Made by a program: the position numbers and the translations under genes
The notes under the pieces: model-generated
The model's database searches: none
The model's input: only the letters and a program-made list of their open reading frames with translations
What the model was told of the DNA's origin: nothing
Shown here: piece after piece, positions 29,815-37,939 of the stretch
Position numbering within the stretch: the stretch's first letter is position 1
Layout: each line of letters begins with the position of its first letter
IMG/VR virus record: IMGVR_UViG_3300033823_000022
Coordinates: 1 to 48,355 of that record
Length of the DNA: 48,355 nt
Reading direction: 5' to 3' (one strand)
Source: a virus

Positions 29815-29881
29815 TGGGTGTATTCACCCACACTGGGGACTTTCACCCACCTGTTTTGGGTGTATTCACCCAAATACACCC
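29815..29881. promoter_or_regulatory. Operator array: repeated TGGGTGTATTCACCCA palindromes
   Basis: Two perfect copies of the 16-bp palindrome TGGGTGTATTCACCCA at 29815-29830 and 29857-29872, a degenerate copy at 29834-29849 (TGGGGACTTTCACCCA), and a further inverted arm AATACACCCA ending at 29881. It lies in the divergent gap between the leftward operon and the small-terminase gene (29926), an expected place for a repressor controlling both promoters. No repressor of matching type was identified. Confidence 0.75.
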
Positions 29882-29925
29882 AATAGCCTTGACTCTCACC
29901 AGCACAGGACTACCGTTTCCCCATC

Positions 29926-30471
29926 ATGGTTACAGCCACCGAACCCGGGGACAATGCCGTTGCCGCCGTCCAACCATTGCCCCCACAATCGCCACCAAAT
30001 GCCCCCAGACGACGCATCACACCCGCCGACGCGGAATCCATAGCCCAGCTCCTTACGGTCTGCCGTATGACCGAAACGGAAGCCTGCGCCCACCTTGGAA
30101 TAAAGCCCGTAGCCTGGTTTCATTGGAAGAGTGTCCAGTCAAATGCCCGCCGACACGACAACATACTCTCGCGGGTAAGAGCGGCCCACGTGGCGTCGTG
30201 CATCAAAAATATCCAGGACGGCGCTGCGGGTGTTGGCAATCACAAGCGGGCGGATTGGCGCGCAAGTGATCGTCTATTGGGCATCATGGACCCAGCAAGG
30301 TTCGGCCAGCAGCAAGCCCAGGCGGCAAGCCAGCAGCAAGCCCAAGCGCCTGCCACGGTAAACGTCTGGATAGACCTCGCCTTCCCACAAGCCAAGCCCG
30401 ACGCCGGCCAAGTGGTGGACGTGCAAGCCAAGCAGATAACAGAGAGCGCGCCTAAGACTGTCCAGAAGTAG
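29926..30471 (+). CDS. Terminase small subunit-like protein
   Basis: 181 residues. HTH-type region (DAESIAQLLTVCRMTETEAC, then AHLGIKPVAWFHWKS) followed by helices (IKNIQDGAAGVGNHKRADWR), then MDPARFGQQ, the usual end of small-terminase folds. A Q/A-rich linker (QQQAQAASQQQAQAPA) and a short C-terminal tail follow. Small terminases recognise packaging sites and feed DNA to the large subunit found at 32009. The call rests on pattern and gene order. Confidence 0.72.
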   Translation: MVTATEPGDNAVAAVQPLPPQSPPNAPRRRITPADAESIAQLLTVCRMTETEACAHLGIKPVAWFHWKSVQSNARRHDNILSRVRAAHVASCIKNIQDGAAGVGNHKRADWRASDRLLGIMDPARFGQQQAQAASQQQAQAPATVNVWIDLAFPQAKPDAGQVVDVQAKQITESAPKTVQK

Positions 30472-30475
30472 GACA

Positions 30476-30859
30476 ATTACGCACAATGTCACTTATATTC
30501 AATTGCGAATGCTGGAACCATAGGCACTTATGCGTAATGCTCAATACATGACCAATCCGCTATGGTTGCCCCAAGGCCACGACGTGCCTCTTGATGGTCC
30601 AGAGGGCAGGCTGCCAAGCAGGTCCAGCATCGTGTGGACCGGCCTCATGGCACGCCGAGTCGAAAACAAGCAGCCGGGGCACCCCCGCCGGAACAATGTT
30701 CCATCCCGTCAATTTTCTGGTCTGTAAACCCGAGTTTGTTCGAATGGGTAATCAGCGGGATTGTTCGAAGGCTGGATGTGTTAAGGCATGGCATGGCCCC
30801 GAATTTGGGGTTTCGCCGCTTTCAGGGCTTATCAGGCCCGCAGTGCAGTTGCCCGGTAA
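30476..30859. other. Hairpin-dense non-coding stretch after the small terminase gene
   Basis: No convincing gene is present. It holds ATTACGCA/TGCGTAAT (30476-30483 with 30531-30538), GGTCCA/TGGACC around 30620, ATCCCG/CGGGAT (30703-30708 with 30756-30761) enclosing ACCC/GGGT, plus CCCC-GAATTT-GGGG and GGGC/GCCC hairpins. It could be a packaging site, a structured RNA or simply GC-rich sequence. Two TTGTTCGAA copies occur at about 30737-30768. Confidence 0.4.
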
Positions 30860-31123
30860 CTATTGGGCGGCGGTTGTGTCGAGGGACACAGCAACGGTTA
30901 GTCCTCTGGCCGGAGATAACCCACGGAGAGCTTCGGTGGGCGCGTAGTTGAGCAGGCGTGCGGTAAGGCGGCGCTGCCACTGAGGGCTGAGGTAAAGGCA
31001 AGGAGTAGTCAATGCCACCTGGATTGCGCGGTTTAATTTGGCCTTTAGGGCACGTAACGCGCCACGTCGCCGGAATGAACCGGGACTCCCATGCGCGGCC
31101 ACCATGATGTCGGTAGCGGTCAT
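30860..31123 (-). CDS. Possible leftward protein, 87 residues
   Basis: ATG 31123 overlaps the upstream stop (ATGA). Basic helical sequence (RRRGALRALKAKLNRAIQVA, then LSPQWQRRLTARLLNYAPTE). It runs against the terminase genes. The coupling is the main support; hairpins within it may mean a structured element instead. Confidence 0.45.
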   Translation of the reverse strand: MTATDIMVAAHGSPGSFRRRGALRALKAKLNRAIQVALTTPCLYLSPQWQRRLTARLLNYAPTEALRGLSPARGLTVAVSLDTTAAQ

Positions 31124-31413
31124 AAAATTGGTTTTGAGGTGGCGACCAAGCTGAAGTGTGCGTCGAGTTTAGACTGATTGATTAAGCCCATCGACTTGAG
31201 AACGGATGATTTCCCGCCGCGAGCGAACTTCTTCCATTGCCAGCGCGGGTCTTTGTTGCGCTCGGAAATTTGGGCGGATTGCTCCTCGGGGGTGAGTTTC
31301 ACAGGGAGAAAGCAAAATCGCCGGTTCTGGACGGTCTTAGCGGGAGCGGCGCTCCCCCGCCCAGAACGGGCGATTCTTGGATGGCTAAGATCATCATGGC
31401 GAACAATTCGCAC
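31120..31413 (-). CDS. Possible leftward protein, 97 residues or shorter
   Basis: The last 60 residues look protein-like (LTPEEQSAQISERNKDPRWQ, then WKKFARGGKSSVLKSMGLIN, then a QSKLDAHFSLVATSKPIL end). An internal GTG before KLTPEEQ may be the true start. Unknown family. It lies divergent from the ribbon-helix-helix gene. Confidence 0.5.
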   Translation of the reverse strand: MRIVRHDDLSHPRIARSGRGSAAPAKTVQNRRFCFLPVKLTPEEQSAQISERNKDPRWQWKKFARGGKSSVLKSMGLINQSKLDAHFSLVATSKPIL

Positions 31414-31459
31414 ATGTCTCTAAACTTGTCAACAGATTATTTTCTTGCGTCCCTGGGGG

Positions 31460-31472
31460 TTTGTAGTACAAA
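31460..31472. promoter_or_regulatory. 13-bp palindrome upstream of the RHH gene
   Basis: TTTGTAGTACAAA is a perfect palindrome around a central G, six bases before ATG 31479. Ribbon-helix-helix repressors commonly bind such short palindromes at their own start, so autoregulation is a reasonable inference. Confidence 0.5.
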
Positions 31473-31478
31473 TAGGTC

Positions 31479-31799
31479 ATGGGCCGCAACAAGACCATCA
31501 TTTTGCAGTTCCGGGTGTATCCTGAGCAGCAGGAGCGGTGGGAGGCGTCGGCTCGGGCGGAGAGGCTGACAATCAGCAACTGGATGCGGAAATGGCTGGA
31601 AGCGTCGGTGGAGGCCAGTTCGGAGGTGGTGAAGGAGAAATCGTATCAGAAGTCGGATCAGAGGAAGGTGAAGCTTTACGGCACGGCAGGGCCGAGGGTA
31701 GTGGCGCCGGTAGCGCCGGTCGATGAATTGCCGCGGTCGGCGGCCATTTGGGTGAAAGGCGGTGGGAATATGCCGGACGCGGATTACAAGCACGATTGA
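31479..31799 (+). CDS. Ribbon-helix-helix (Arc/CopG-like) DNA-binding protein
   Basis: 106 residues. TIILQFRVYPEQQERWEASA forms the beta-ribbon and first helix, then RAERLTISNWMRKWLEASVE the second helix, a typical RHH layout near the N-terminus. The rest is a charged linker and a short C-terminal segment. It may repress the small block between the two terminase genes. Confidence 0.75.
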   Translation: MGRNKTIILQFRVYPEQQERWEASARAERLTISNWMRKWLEASVEASSEVVKEKSYQKSDQRKVKLYGTAGPRVVAPVAPVDELPRSAAIWVKGGGNMPDADYKHD

Positions 31800-31802
31800 G
31801 CT

Positions 31803-32009
31803 GTGAAAGTTAAACCAAAGCAAGGGCAGTGGTGGAGGGAAGTTCCAGGAAGCCCGGGGATTCTGCACAAGGTGGTTGGCGTATTGTCCTCTGAAGAGCC
31901 AGGCGGTATAACTGAGGTCGTAACTGTCAGTGAAGGATTTGAAGCATCTTGGCTTGGGCCGCTATCGGAATTTCTGAATAGGTTCGATTTCGTAAAAAAT
32001 GCTCGCTGA
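31803..32009 (+). CDS. Hypothetical protein before large terminase
   Basis: 68 residues from GTG 31803. Starts KVKPKQGQWWREVPGSPGIL, then short strands, ending SEFLNRFDFVKNAR; a compact beta-protein of the SH3-like type is possible. Overlaps the large terminase start (TGATG). Confidence 0.62.
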   Translation: MKVKPKQGQWWREVPGSPGILHKVVGVLSSEEPGGITEVVTVSEGFEASWLGPLSEFLNRFDFVKNAR

Positions 32010-33523
32010 TGCCAAAAATCCCAAAGATTGACCCGTTCGCCAACGCCACAGCAGAAGAGAAGGCGGTCTTTCTCAAGCACGGCATAAAGAATCCAACGCC
32101 GCTACAATGGGCTGGGGCGCATTATTTCAGGGCCGGGGCCGCTCTGGGGTGTCCGCAGCAGCAAATGGTGAATTTGCAGGCGGCGGGCATCTGGTTGCAA
32201 GAAAAGCAGTTAGAATTCGCGGCGGCGGCCAGGGCGTGCGATTTCGATGGCGGTCCGATTTATGTTGGGTTTGGAGGACCTAGAGGGCCGGGAAAGTCAT
32301 TTGCGCTGCTTTCTCAGTGCGGGGCGGATGATTGCCAGAGGTTTCCAGGGTTGAAGGTGCTTTATCTTAGGAAAGTAGGCCGGGCAGCCAAGGAGCAGTT
32401 CGAGGACATGAGGGTGAAGGTGTTTGGCCGGCTGAAGGCAAATTACCGCCAGGGCAAGGATATGACCTTCGAGAACGGGTCTCGCATCATTATTGGCCAT
32501 TTCAAGGATGAAAAGGAGATCGACAACTATTTGGGCCAGGAATATGACGAAATGGTGATTGAGGAGTTGACGACGCTTTCCAAGGAAAAGGTGGAAAACC
32601 TGTTGTCCTGCCTCAGAACCAGCAAAGAGGGATGGCGCCCGCGGCTCTATGCGTCATGGAACTGGGGCGGAGTGGGCCACGGATGGGTGAAGCGATTTTT
32701 CTGGGATCCCTATTCAAACAAGACGCAGGGGAAAACAAAGTTCATCCGGGCCCGGCCTTACGACAACAAACATTTGGACAAGGAATACATGAAATTCCTT
32801 GAAAGTCTGGTTGGATGGAAGCGCCAGAGCTGGTTAGAGGGGAATCCAGATTTTCAGGCCGGTCAGTTCTTTACGACCTGGAGCGAGTCGGATCATGTTC
32901 TGAGGACGTTTGACGAGCGGAAGATTGTCCGGTGGTATGCGGGCTTGGATTACGGGTGGACGCATCCGAGCGTTTTCCTTCTGGCAGGCGAGGACCGGGA
33001 TGGGAACCTGATTTTCCTAGACGAGCACTCGGCATCGCAAATGCAGATTTCGGATCATACATCCTCGATCTTTGCGATTTTACGTCCCCGGAACTTGAAA
33101 CCTTCGGATTTGGAGTTTATAGCTGCCGGCAGAGACTGTTTCTCCGCTAAAGAGGATGGGACCACAATTTCAGATACTTATTCGGAAAATGGGATTCAGT
33201 TGGTTGAAGCCGAGATTGACAGGATAAATGGCTGGGCGAAGATGCTGGCACGTCTGGGCGACCCGGATAAGGGAATTAGGCCAACAATGTTCATCCATGA
33301 GCGGTGCAAGGAGTTGATTGGGCAGATTCCGCTGGCTCAGCATCACGAGAAGAAACCAGAGGACATCGAGAAAATGGACGCCTCGGCGGAAGATGATAGC
33401 GGGGGCGATGACGCACTCGACTGCGCCCGATTTATTTGTTCCACGTCGCCCGGAGGGTCTTTAAAGTTCTGCCAGCCTGCGGCGATTTCAGCTTGGGGTT
33501 CGCAGTCGATGTTGACGGATTAG
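32009..33523 (+). CDS. Terminase large subunit
   Basis: 504 residues. ATPase domain: Walker A GGPRGPGKS (about 89-97), Walker B YDEMVIEE (about 179-186) with its catalytic Glu, coupling motif ASWNWGG. Nuclease domain: GLDYGW (about 312-317) and acidic residues towards GGDDALDCARF at the C-terminus. The enzyme cuts concatemeric DNA and drives it into the prohead. Complete length. Its stop overlaps the stop of the opposing methyltransferase gene. Confidence 0.93.
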   Translation: MPKIPKIDPFANATAEEKAVFLKHGIKNPTPLQWAGAHYFRAGAALGCPQQQMVNLQAAGIWLQEKQLEFAAAARACDFDGGPIYVGFGGPRGPGKSFALLSQCGADDCQRFPGLKVLYLRKVGRAAKEQFEDMRVKVFGRLKANYRQGKDMTFENGSRIIIGHFKDEKEIDNYLGQEYDEMVIEELTTLSKEKVENLLSCLRTSKEGWRPRLYASWNWGGVGHGWVKRFFWDPYSNKTQGKTKFIRARPYDNKHLDKEYMKFLESLVGWKRQSWLEGNPDFQAGQFFTTWSESDHVLRTFDERKIVRWYAGLDYGWTHPSVFLLAGEDRDGNLIFLDEHSASQMQISDHTSSIFAILRPRNLKPSDLEFIAAGRDCFSAKEDGTTISDTYSENGIQLVEAEIDRINGWAKMLARLGDPDKGIRPTMFIHERCKELIGQIPLAQHHEKKPEDIEKMDASAEDDSGGDDALDCARFICSTSPGGSLKFCQPAAISAWGSQSMLTD

Positions 33524-34746
33524 ACGATCTCCACGGCAGGAACGGGAATTATGAACTTGACGCCCTTTTTCCGGGCCAACTCGAACTTCTCTAGAATTTC
33601 CAAGCGGTAGTTCCAAGCCCACATCACCACATAATCCGGCAACTCCCTAAGAATGGCCCCCTCATCGACCACCGGAATATCCGTCCCTGGGCTGAACGTG
33701 TATTGCTTCTGAGGAGTGTTGTCCGCGATGAACGCAATGTCCTTGCGGGTGAATCCGCAGGCGCTGATCCAGACGGTGGACTTGGCGGAAGCCCCGAGAC
33801 CGGCCACGCGCTTTCCTTGGGCGGTGAGGCTTCGCACGGTGTCAGTGAGTTTCCAAATCTGTTCCTTGGCGGTGACTGCAAACGCCTTCCAGTACTCGAC
33901 GGTGAAGTTGTCCGTCCAGGTGTTGCCCATGATCGGGGCGGTGCTTTCGGTCGTGCGCAGCATGATCCCAATGGCCCCGCCGTGGATGCTGTATTTCTTG
34001 ATGCAGTGGATCTTCAAGGACGCGCCTTTCAGCAGCGCCTCCGTAGCCCGGATGCTCAGGTATGATGTGTGCTCGTGATAGACGGTATCAAACTCGCACT
34101 TCTCCAGCGTATCCCCGACATAGGGCACCTCGATGAAGATGAGCGTTTCCTGGTGGCACAGCGCCTCCAGTCCCCGGATGAAGTCGTGCCAGTCGTCAAC
34201 GTGGCAGAAGACGTGACGGGCGATGATGATGTCGTAATCGGGAAACATTCGGGCGAGGTCTTCTCCAAATAATCCAGTTTGCGTTGGCACTCCAGTCGCC
34301 CTCGCAATCTCGGTCAGATTATGCGCCGGGTCAATTCCCTGTACGGAGTATCCATTGTTACGCATGAGGTGTAACAGCCGTCCATCGTTGCTTCCGATTT
34401 CCAGCACGGTTTTGGCCTCGGGCGCTTCGTCCTTGATGTCGCTCAAAATCTGGATGAAGTGGTCGCGCATCATCTGGGATGGGCTGGTGACATAGCTGTA
34501 GTGCGAATACAGCACCTTCGGGTCAACCACGACGGAAAGCTGCGCCAGCGAGCATTGCGGGCAGAACAGGACTTTGAGCGGGGCGTATCCGGCGTGCGGC
34601 TCGCCATCATGCACGAAATCGTTTGCCAAACTCTGAACGCCCAAATCAAACACCTCGATCAGCTTGTCGGTGGGCGCAGACTTTATGCCTTGAGCGCCGG
34701 GCTTGCCGTAGTCGCAAGCTCGGCAGTGGGTGTGCAAGTGATACAT
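33520..34746 (-). CDS. Sugar-type C-methyltransferase (zinc-binding N-terminal and Methyltransf_14 C-terminal domains)
   Basis: 408 residues; AAAGGATAAT precedes ATG 34746. An N-terminal Cys cluster (CRACDYGKPG and CPQCSLAQL) matches the Methyltransf_13 zinc domain; VLEIGSNDGRLL is the SAM-binding glycine loop; RHVFCHVDDWHDF and EFDTVYHEHTSYLS are typical of TylC3/EvaC-like enzymes that methylate NDP-keto-sugars; VAGLGASAKSTVW starts the C-terminal domain. Likely acts on a nucleotide sugar for surface glycan making. First of a leftward cargo block. Confidence 0.85.
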   Translation of the reverse strand: MYHLHTHCRACDYGKPGAQGIKSAPTDKLIEVFDLGVQSLANDFVHDGEPHAGYAPLKVLFCPQCSLAQLSVVVDPKVLYSHYSYVTSPSQMMRDHFIQILSDIKDEAPEAKTVLEIGSNDGRLLHLMRNNGYSVQGIDPAHNLTEIARATGVPTQTGLFGEDLARMFPDYDIIIARHVFCHVDDWHDFIRGLEALCHQETLIFIEVPYVGDTLEKCEFDTVYHEHTSYLSIRATEALLKGASLKIHCIKKYSIHGGAIGIMLRTTESTAPIMGNTWTDNFTVEYWKAFAVTAKEQIWKLTDTVRSLTAQGKRVAGLGASAKSTVWISACGFTRKDIAFIADNTPQKQYTFSPGTDIPVVDEGAILRELPDYVVMWAWNYRLEILEKFELARKKGVKFIIPVPAVEIV

Positions 34747-34747
34747 A

Positions 34748-35818
34748 TTATCCTTTGGTGTATTGATCCGGGTGGCTCATGTGGAAGTAATAGCGCAGGC
34801 GGTACTTGGTGCATTGCAGGCAAATGGCGTGGCCGGTGCGCTGCTCTATGAGTTGGTCCTGCGTGTTGTCGAGGTAATCCCCCAGCGTCAGCCTCCGGTC
34901 GGCCACGCACGCGCACATCTCCGTCTTGCCGTCGTGCCGAATGAAGCAAAACATCCAGCCGATTGGGCAGACCGAGTGCGTTGGGAAATCCTTGAACATC
35001 TCCGGGGCCTTATTCGGGGGAATGACCAGCCGCTTCATGGCGTCGATGTAGGTTTGGCCAATAGGCGGCAGCGCCACGTTCAGATCGGGGCGTCCCGGCT
35101 GGATCTCGAACGGAGTGGTGTTCGCGTCCAGGTTGCGGTTGTATTGAATGGCGTTCTCCATTGAAATCGCCCGGGCGTAGGACGTGAAGAATCCGATCCC
35201 CAAGCCTTTGGCGTATTCCTTCATCAGGGCGATCTCGTGCCCGTTGTCGGTGTACACGTGGTAATTCACCGAGATGGCGGTGGCCTTGTCGGTCTTGGCG
35301 TAGGCTTCCGCCAGGACTTTCATGTGCTCCTTGACCTTCTCGATATTCCCGCCGGCGTGGCCTTTGACGTACACATCCTGGGTGAATCCCGAGAGGCTAA
35401 TGATAATCATGTCCGGCTTCGCTGCCAGGACTCCATCGACGTTGCGGATGAAATTGAGGTTGGTGGAAAGCTGGCAGTTGAGACCTCGCCGCTTCACCGA
35501 GGCGATGCACTCGGCCAACCGGGGATGGATGAACGGCTCGGAATTGCCGTAGAGAAACACGATGGCCTCCGGGTTCTCGGACTTGATCTTGTCGATGATC
35601 TTCTCCATCAGGGCGGGGTCCATCAGCCCGGTCTGGTGCTCGTAGCCCTTCTGGTTGCCCTTCGTGCAAGTGGGGCAGAATAAATTGCACTGACTGTTGA
35701 TCTCCAAAAAGTACCTGAAGCTCTTCATGCGGCAATGCTCCGCTTTGATCGCTCCCCCAGCCTGAATGAACGGTATCGAAGCCTGATCCTGATAAAATTG
35801 GTCTTCAGTGGTTGGCAT
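34748..35818 (-). CDS. Radical SAM protein with C-terminal Cys-rich region
   Basis: 356 residues from ATG 35818; a longer frame goes to 35866. C-x3-C-x2-C at about 44, 48 and 51 (CNLFCPTC) binds the [4Fe-4S] cluster that cleaves SAM. GNSEPFIHP and LSTNL mark the barrel. The C-terminal part has CPIGWMFCFIR, CACVADRRLTLGD and CLQCTKYR, a SPASM-like auxiliary cluster region. Substrate unknown; neighbours suggest a sugar or peptide modified for the cell surface. Confidence 0.87.
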   Translation of the reverse strand: MPTTEDQFYQDQASIPFIQAGGAIKAEHCRMKSFRYFLEINSQCNLFCPTCTKGNQKGYEHQTGLMDPALMEKIIDKIKSENPEAIVFLYGNSEPFIHPRLAECIASVKRRGLNCQLSTNLNFIRNVDGVLAAKPDMIIISLSGFTQDVYVKGHAGGNIEKVKEHMKVLAEAYAKTDKATAISVNYHVYTDNGHEIALMKEYAKGLGIGFFTSYARAISMENAIQYNRNLDANTTPFEIQPGRPDLNVALPPIGQTYIDAMKRLVIPPNKAPEMFKDFPTHSVCPIGWMFCFIRHDGKTEMCACVADRRLTLGDYLDNTQDQLIEQRTGHAICLQCTKYRLRYYFHMSHPDQYTKG

Positions 35819-36485
35819 AGAAATCTTCGGTCCACCGATCCCACGCCAGCAATTCAGCCGGATCATCGGGTCGGTAGTGATTGGAGTTTACGTCGTGGAG
35901 TTCGAGGGGTCGAGCATCATTCCAGCCAACGACCCACGGTTTTGCTCCATGGTCATTGGCCCATAGTGTGAAGGATATTTGACCATGCTCGAATGGATAG
36001 CGTTGCTCCGGCCTGACAATCCGAATCGGATACTCGTCCATCAGGTCAGTGGAACACCAGAAGGCCGTTGTGCGGATGTGGGGGAAGATCCCCCAGGAAG
36101 CATTGCCGTGGTGCCCAGATGCGCCGTAGAGCGCCGGCCCGTTCGCTTCCCACGCATCGGCCATGCGCTTCAACCACCCTTCGCGCCGGAAGGTTGTCGG
36201 GGCCCCGAAGAACACCATCATGTCGCATGGACGCGCTAGCAATGCGGCAAGTTGGAATGCGCCGATGTCCCAGCCGGAATTGTTGTGATAGATGAACTCC
36301 GCATCTGGAAGCTCGCTAAACAGCGAGACGTGTTCGGGTGTAACCAGAGCGCCACTCAGCACGATTACGGTCTGGTGTTCAATGCCGGGACGGAACGAAA
36401 TATAACTCCTTACAAACCGAAGCGCATAGAGCGGATACTGGACGCCGGCATTCGGCGGGTAGGCATAAACTACGGAAATCTTCAT
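35805..36485 (-). CDS. Glycosyltransferase-like protein
   Basis: 226 residues. Opens MKISVVYAYPPNAGVQYPLY, and has EFIYHNNSGWDIGAFQLAA, a pattern of rhamnan/DUF-type glycosyltransferases (N-x-G-x-D-x-G-A), then VFFGAPTTFRREGW. A D-x-D motif is not clear. Adjacent radical SAM and other transferases point to glycan work. Overlaps the radical SAM gene by 14 bp. Confidence 0.68.
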   Translation of the reverse strand: MKISVVYAYPPNAGVQYPLYALRFVRSYISFRPGIEHQTVIVLSGALVTPEHVSLFSELPDAEFIYHNNSGWDIGAFQLAALLARPCDMMVFFGAPTTFRREGWLKRMADAWEANGPALYGASGHHGNASWGIFPHIRTTAFWCSTDLMDEYPIRIVRPEQRYPFEHGQISFTLWANDHGAKPWVVGWNDARPLELHDVNSNHYRPDDPAELLAWDRWTEDFYANH

Positions 36486-36504
36486 CGGAGGGTATAGCTG
36501 ATTC

Positions 36505-36711
36505 TTATACGGAGTTTGCGTATTCCGACAATTCCCTTGCTACTTCTGAGGCTTGTTTTGAATCATCGAACATTAGAAACTCAGTCCCATCATTATGTGA
36601 TATATCCAGGGTATGAAAGCAATGGCCGCCCATGACCATCGTTGACTTGGAAATTTTCAAGATCGTACGTGCGTCAATATACGTTCCATTCGGTAATTTG
36701 GTGAGTTTCAT
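36505..36711 (-). CDS. Small hypothetical protein, 68 residues
   Basis: Beta-rich start (MKLTKLPNGTYIDARTILKI), then CFHTLDISHNDGTEFLMFDD and a helical end; small single-domain fold. No family recognised. Confidence 0.62.
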   Translation of the reverse strand: MKLTKLPNGTYIDARTILKISKSTMVMGGHCFHTLDISHNDGTEFLMFDDSKQASEVARELSEYANSV

Positions 36712-36717
36712 GGACGG

Positions 36718-37353
36718 TCATCGGCTCAGAACTGCATTTCTAACGGCGGTCAAAATTCCAACTTTGTCCGCAACCGAGTGCGTCCAGTTGGCGTGATGGG
36801 CGACTATGCCTTTCGGAATTTCAGGAATTGGGTCGCCCAGTTTCCAGATGGACCGGGTTGACCAGACCTGATCTGATGGAAAGAACGACCATCGAAACGG
36901 CGCGGCAGCAAGCAAGTCGTTTATGGCGAACTGTTCGTCCCGGTCAGAGTTTTCGACTCGCGCGAGGAGCGCCTTCCAAAAAGAGCGCATTCGATTACTA
37001 ACCCTGATCCGCGCAATCCCCGGACAGAATCCACCAGCGCCATCATCCTGTCCGGCCAAATCAATATCAAGGTATCTTCCACTGGGAAGCGGATTAAACC
37101 ACTGCACGTCGCAGTCAACCAAGTAAAGGAAGTCGCCATGTTTCGTGGCCTCAAGTTCCTCAATTACCCGGTTTATCTTCGCGCGGAAGAAGTGGTCCCA
37201 GCCCGGCGTCTTGTATCCGCCCGATGGACAGACCTGCTCCATGCGGGCGATTACGAGCGAGTCGAATCCTTCCGGGTGGGCATAGAAGCTCGGCATGAAG
37301 AAATCCCGCAGGAGGCCGACGTGGGAATCAGAGCAAAAGGTGAGGAGTTTCAC
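36718..37353 (-). CDS. Nucleotide-diphospho-sugar transferase-type glycosyltransferase
   Basis: 211 residues; ATG 37353 overlaps the upstream stop (ATGA). FLYLVDCDVQWFNPLPSGRY contains the D-x-D metal/nucleotide-sugar motif at about residues 79-81, followed by AGQDDGAGGFCPGI and DRDEQFAIN, a layout typical of GT77/Nucleotid_trans domains. Likely transfers a sugar to a glycan or protein; acceptor unknown. Confidence 0.78.
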   Translation of the reverse strand: MKLLTFCSDSHVGLLRDFFMPSFYAHPEGFDSLVIARMEQVCPSGGYKTPGWDHFFRAKINRVIEELEATKHGDFLYLVDCDVQWFNPLPSGRYLDIDLAGQDDGAGGFCPGIARIRVSNRMRSFWKALLARVENSDRDEQFAINDLLAAAPFRWSFFPSDQVWSTRSIWKLGDPIPEIPKGIVAHHANWTHSVADKVGILTAVRNAVLSR

Positions 37354-37706
37354 GCCAGTAACCTTTCCCGTTTTCGCTTTGAGATTTTACCACCGCGACC
37401 GGCGACTTCTCCCGGCGTGGTCTTGCGACCGTAGTTCTTCGGAATTGGATTGATGCTCGGATTGCGATGCAATGGCTTGGCATCCGAAATCAGAAAGTGA
37501 TCCGCATGTTTCCAGCCATCAATATTGTGAAACGCGAAAAAGTGGCGAATTCCAGTTTCTTCTGTGAATCGCCTAAAGTCCGGATCCGTTGTAGGAAACA
37601 AGCGGACTCCGCAGCCACTGCAACTTCCGTTTACAGGAACTCGATGCTTATATCCACAGGACGGACATCGAGTTTTGTCTTCTAATTTCAGGAAGTCATT
37701 CATCAT
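37350..37706 (-). CDS. Zinc-ribbon protein
   Basis: 118 residues from ATG 37706 (ATGA overlap). RCPSCGYKHRV and GSCSGCGVRL form a two-pair zinc ribbon near the N-terminus; a basic tail ends in GGKISKRKRERLLA. Possible nucleic-acid binding. Overlaps the downstream glycosyltransferase by ATGA. Confidence 0.68.
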   Translation of the reverse strand: MMNDFLKLEDKTRCPSCGYKHRVPVNGSCSGCGVRLFPTTDPDFRRFTEETGIRHFFAFHNIDGWKHADHFLISDAKPLHRNPSINPIPKNYGRKTTPGEVAGRGGKISKRKRERLLA

Positions 37707-37939
37707 AAATGGCTTTCGCCGCAAGCATTTTGTTTGAGGGCTGGTTTGTCTTTCGGGTAATGAGATGAGCGCCTGGCCATCGCGTCGGCCTCTTCAGGAG
37801 TTGAGCCAAAACCAAGCAGCCGCAATACCGGAACGGTTCCGAATGGAGGAATCGCCAGCGGCCTTGTTTCGGAAACAACTACCTGATGCTTTAACCAAGC
37901 ATAAGTTTCCGAAGTCTTTTCCATCGTTCTCGTTTTCAT
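37703..37939 (-). CDS. Small hypothetical protein, 78 residues
   Basis: Starts MKTRTMEKTSETYAWLKHQV; central GTVPVLRLLGFGSTPEEADA resembles small phage proteins with a G-x-G-x-T-x-E-E-A motif. ATGA overlaps on both sides support translation. Confidence 0.64.
   Translation of the reverse strand: MKTRTMEKTSETYAWLKHQVVVSETRPLAIPPFGTVPVLRLLGFGSTPEEADAMARRSSHYPKDKPALKQNACGESHL

Noticed and set aside
30530-30951. Three overlapping rightward ORFs after the small terminase gene
   Set aside because: Compositions are unlike the neighbours, no ribosome sites, and no recognisable motifs.
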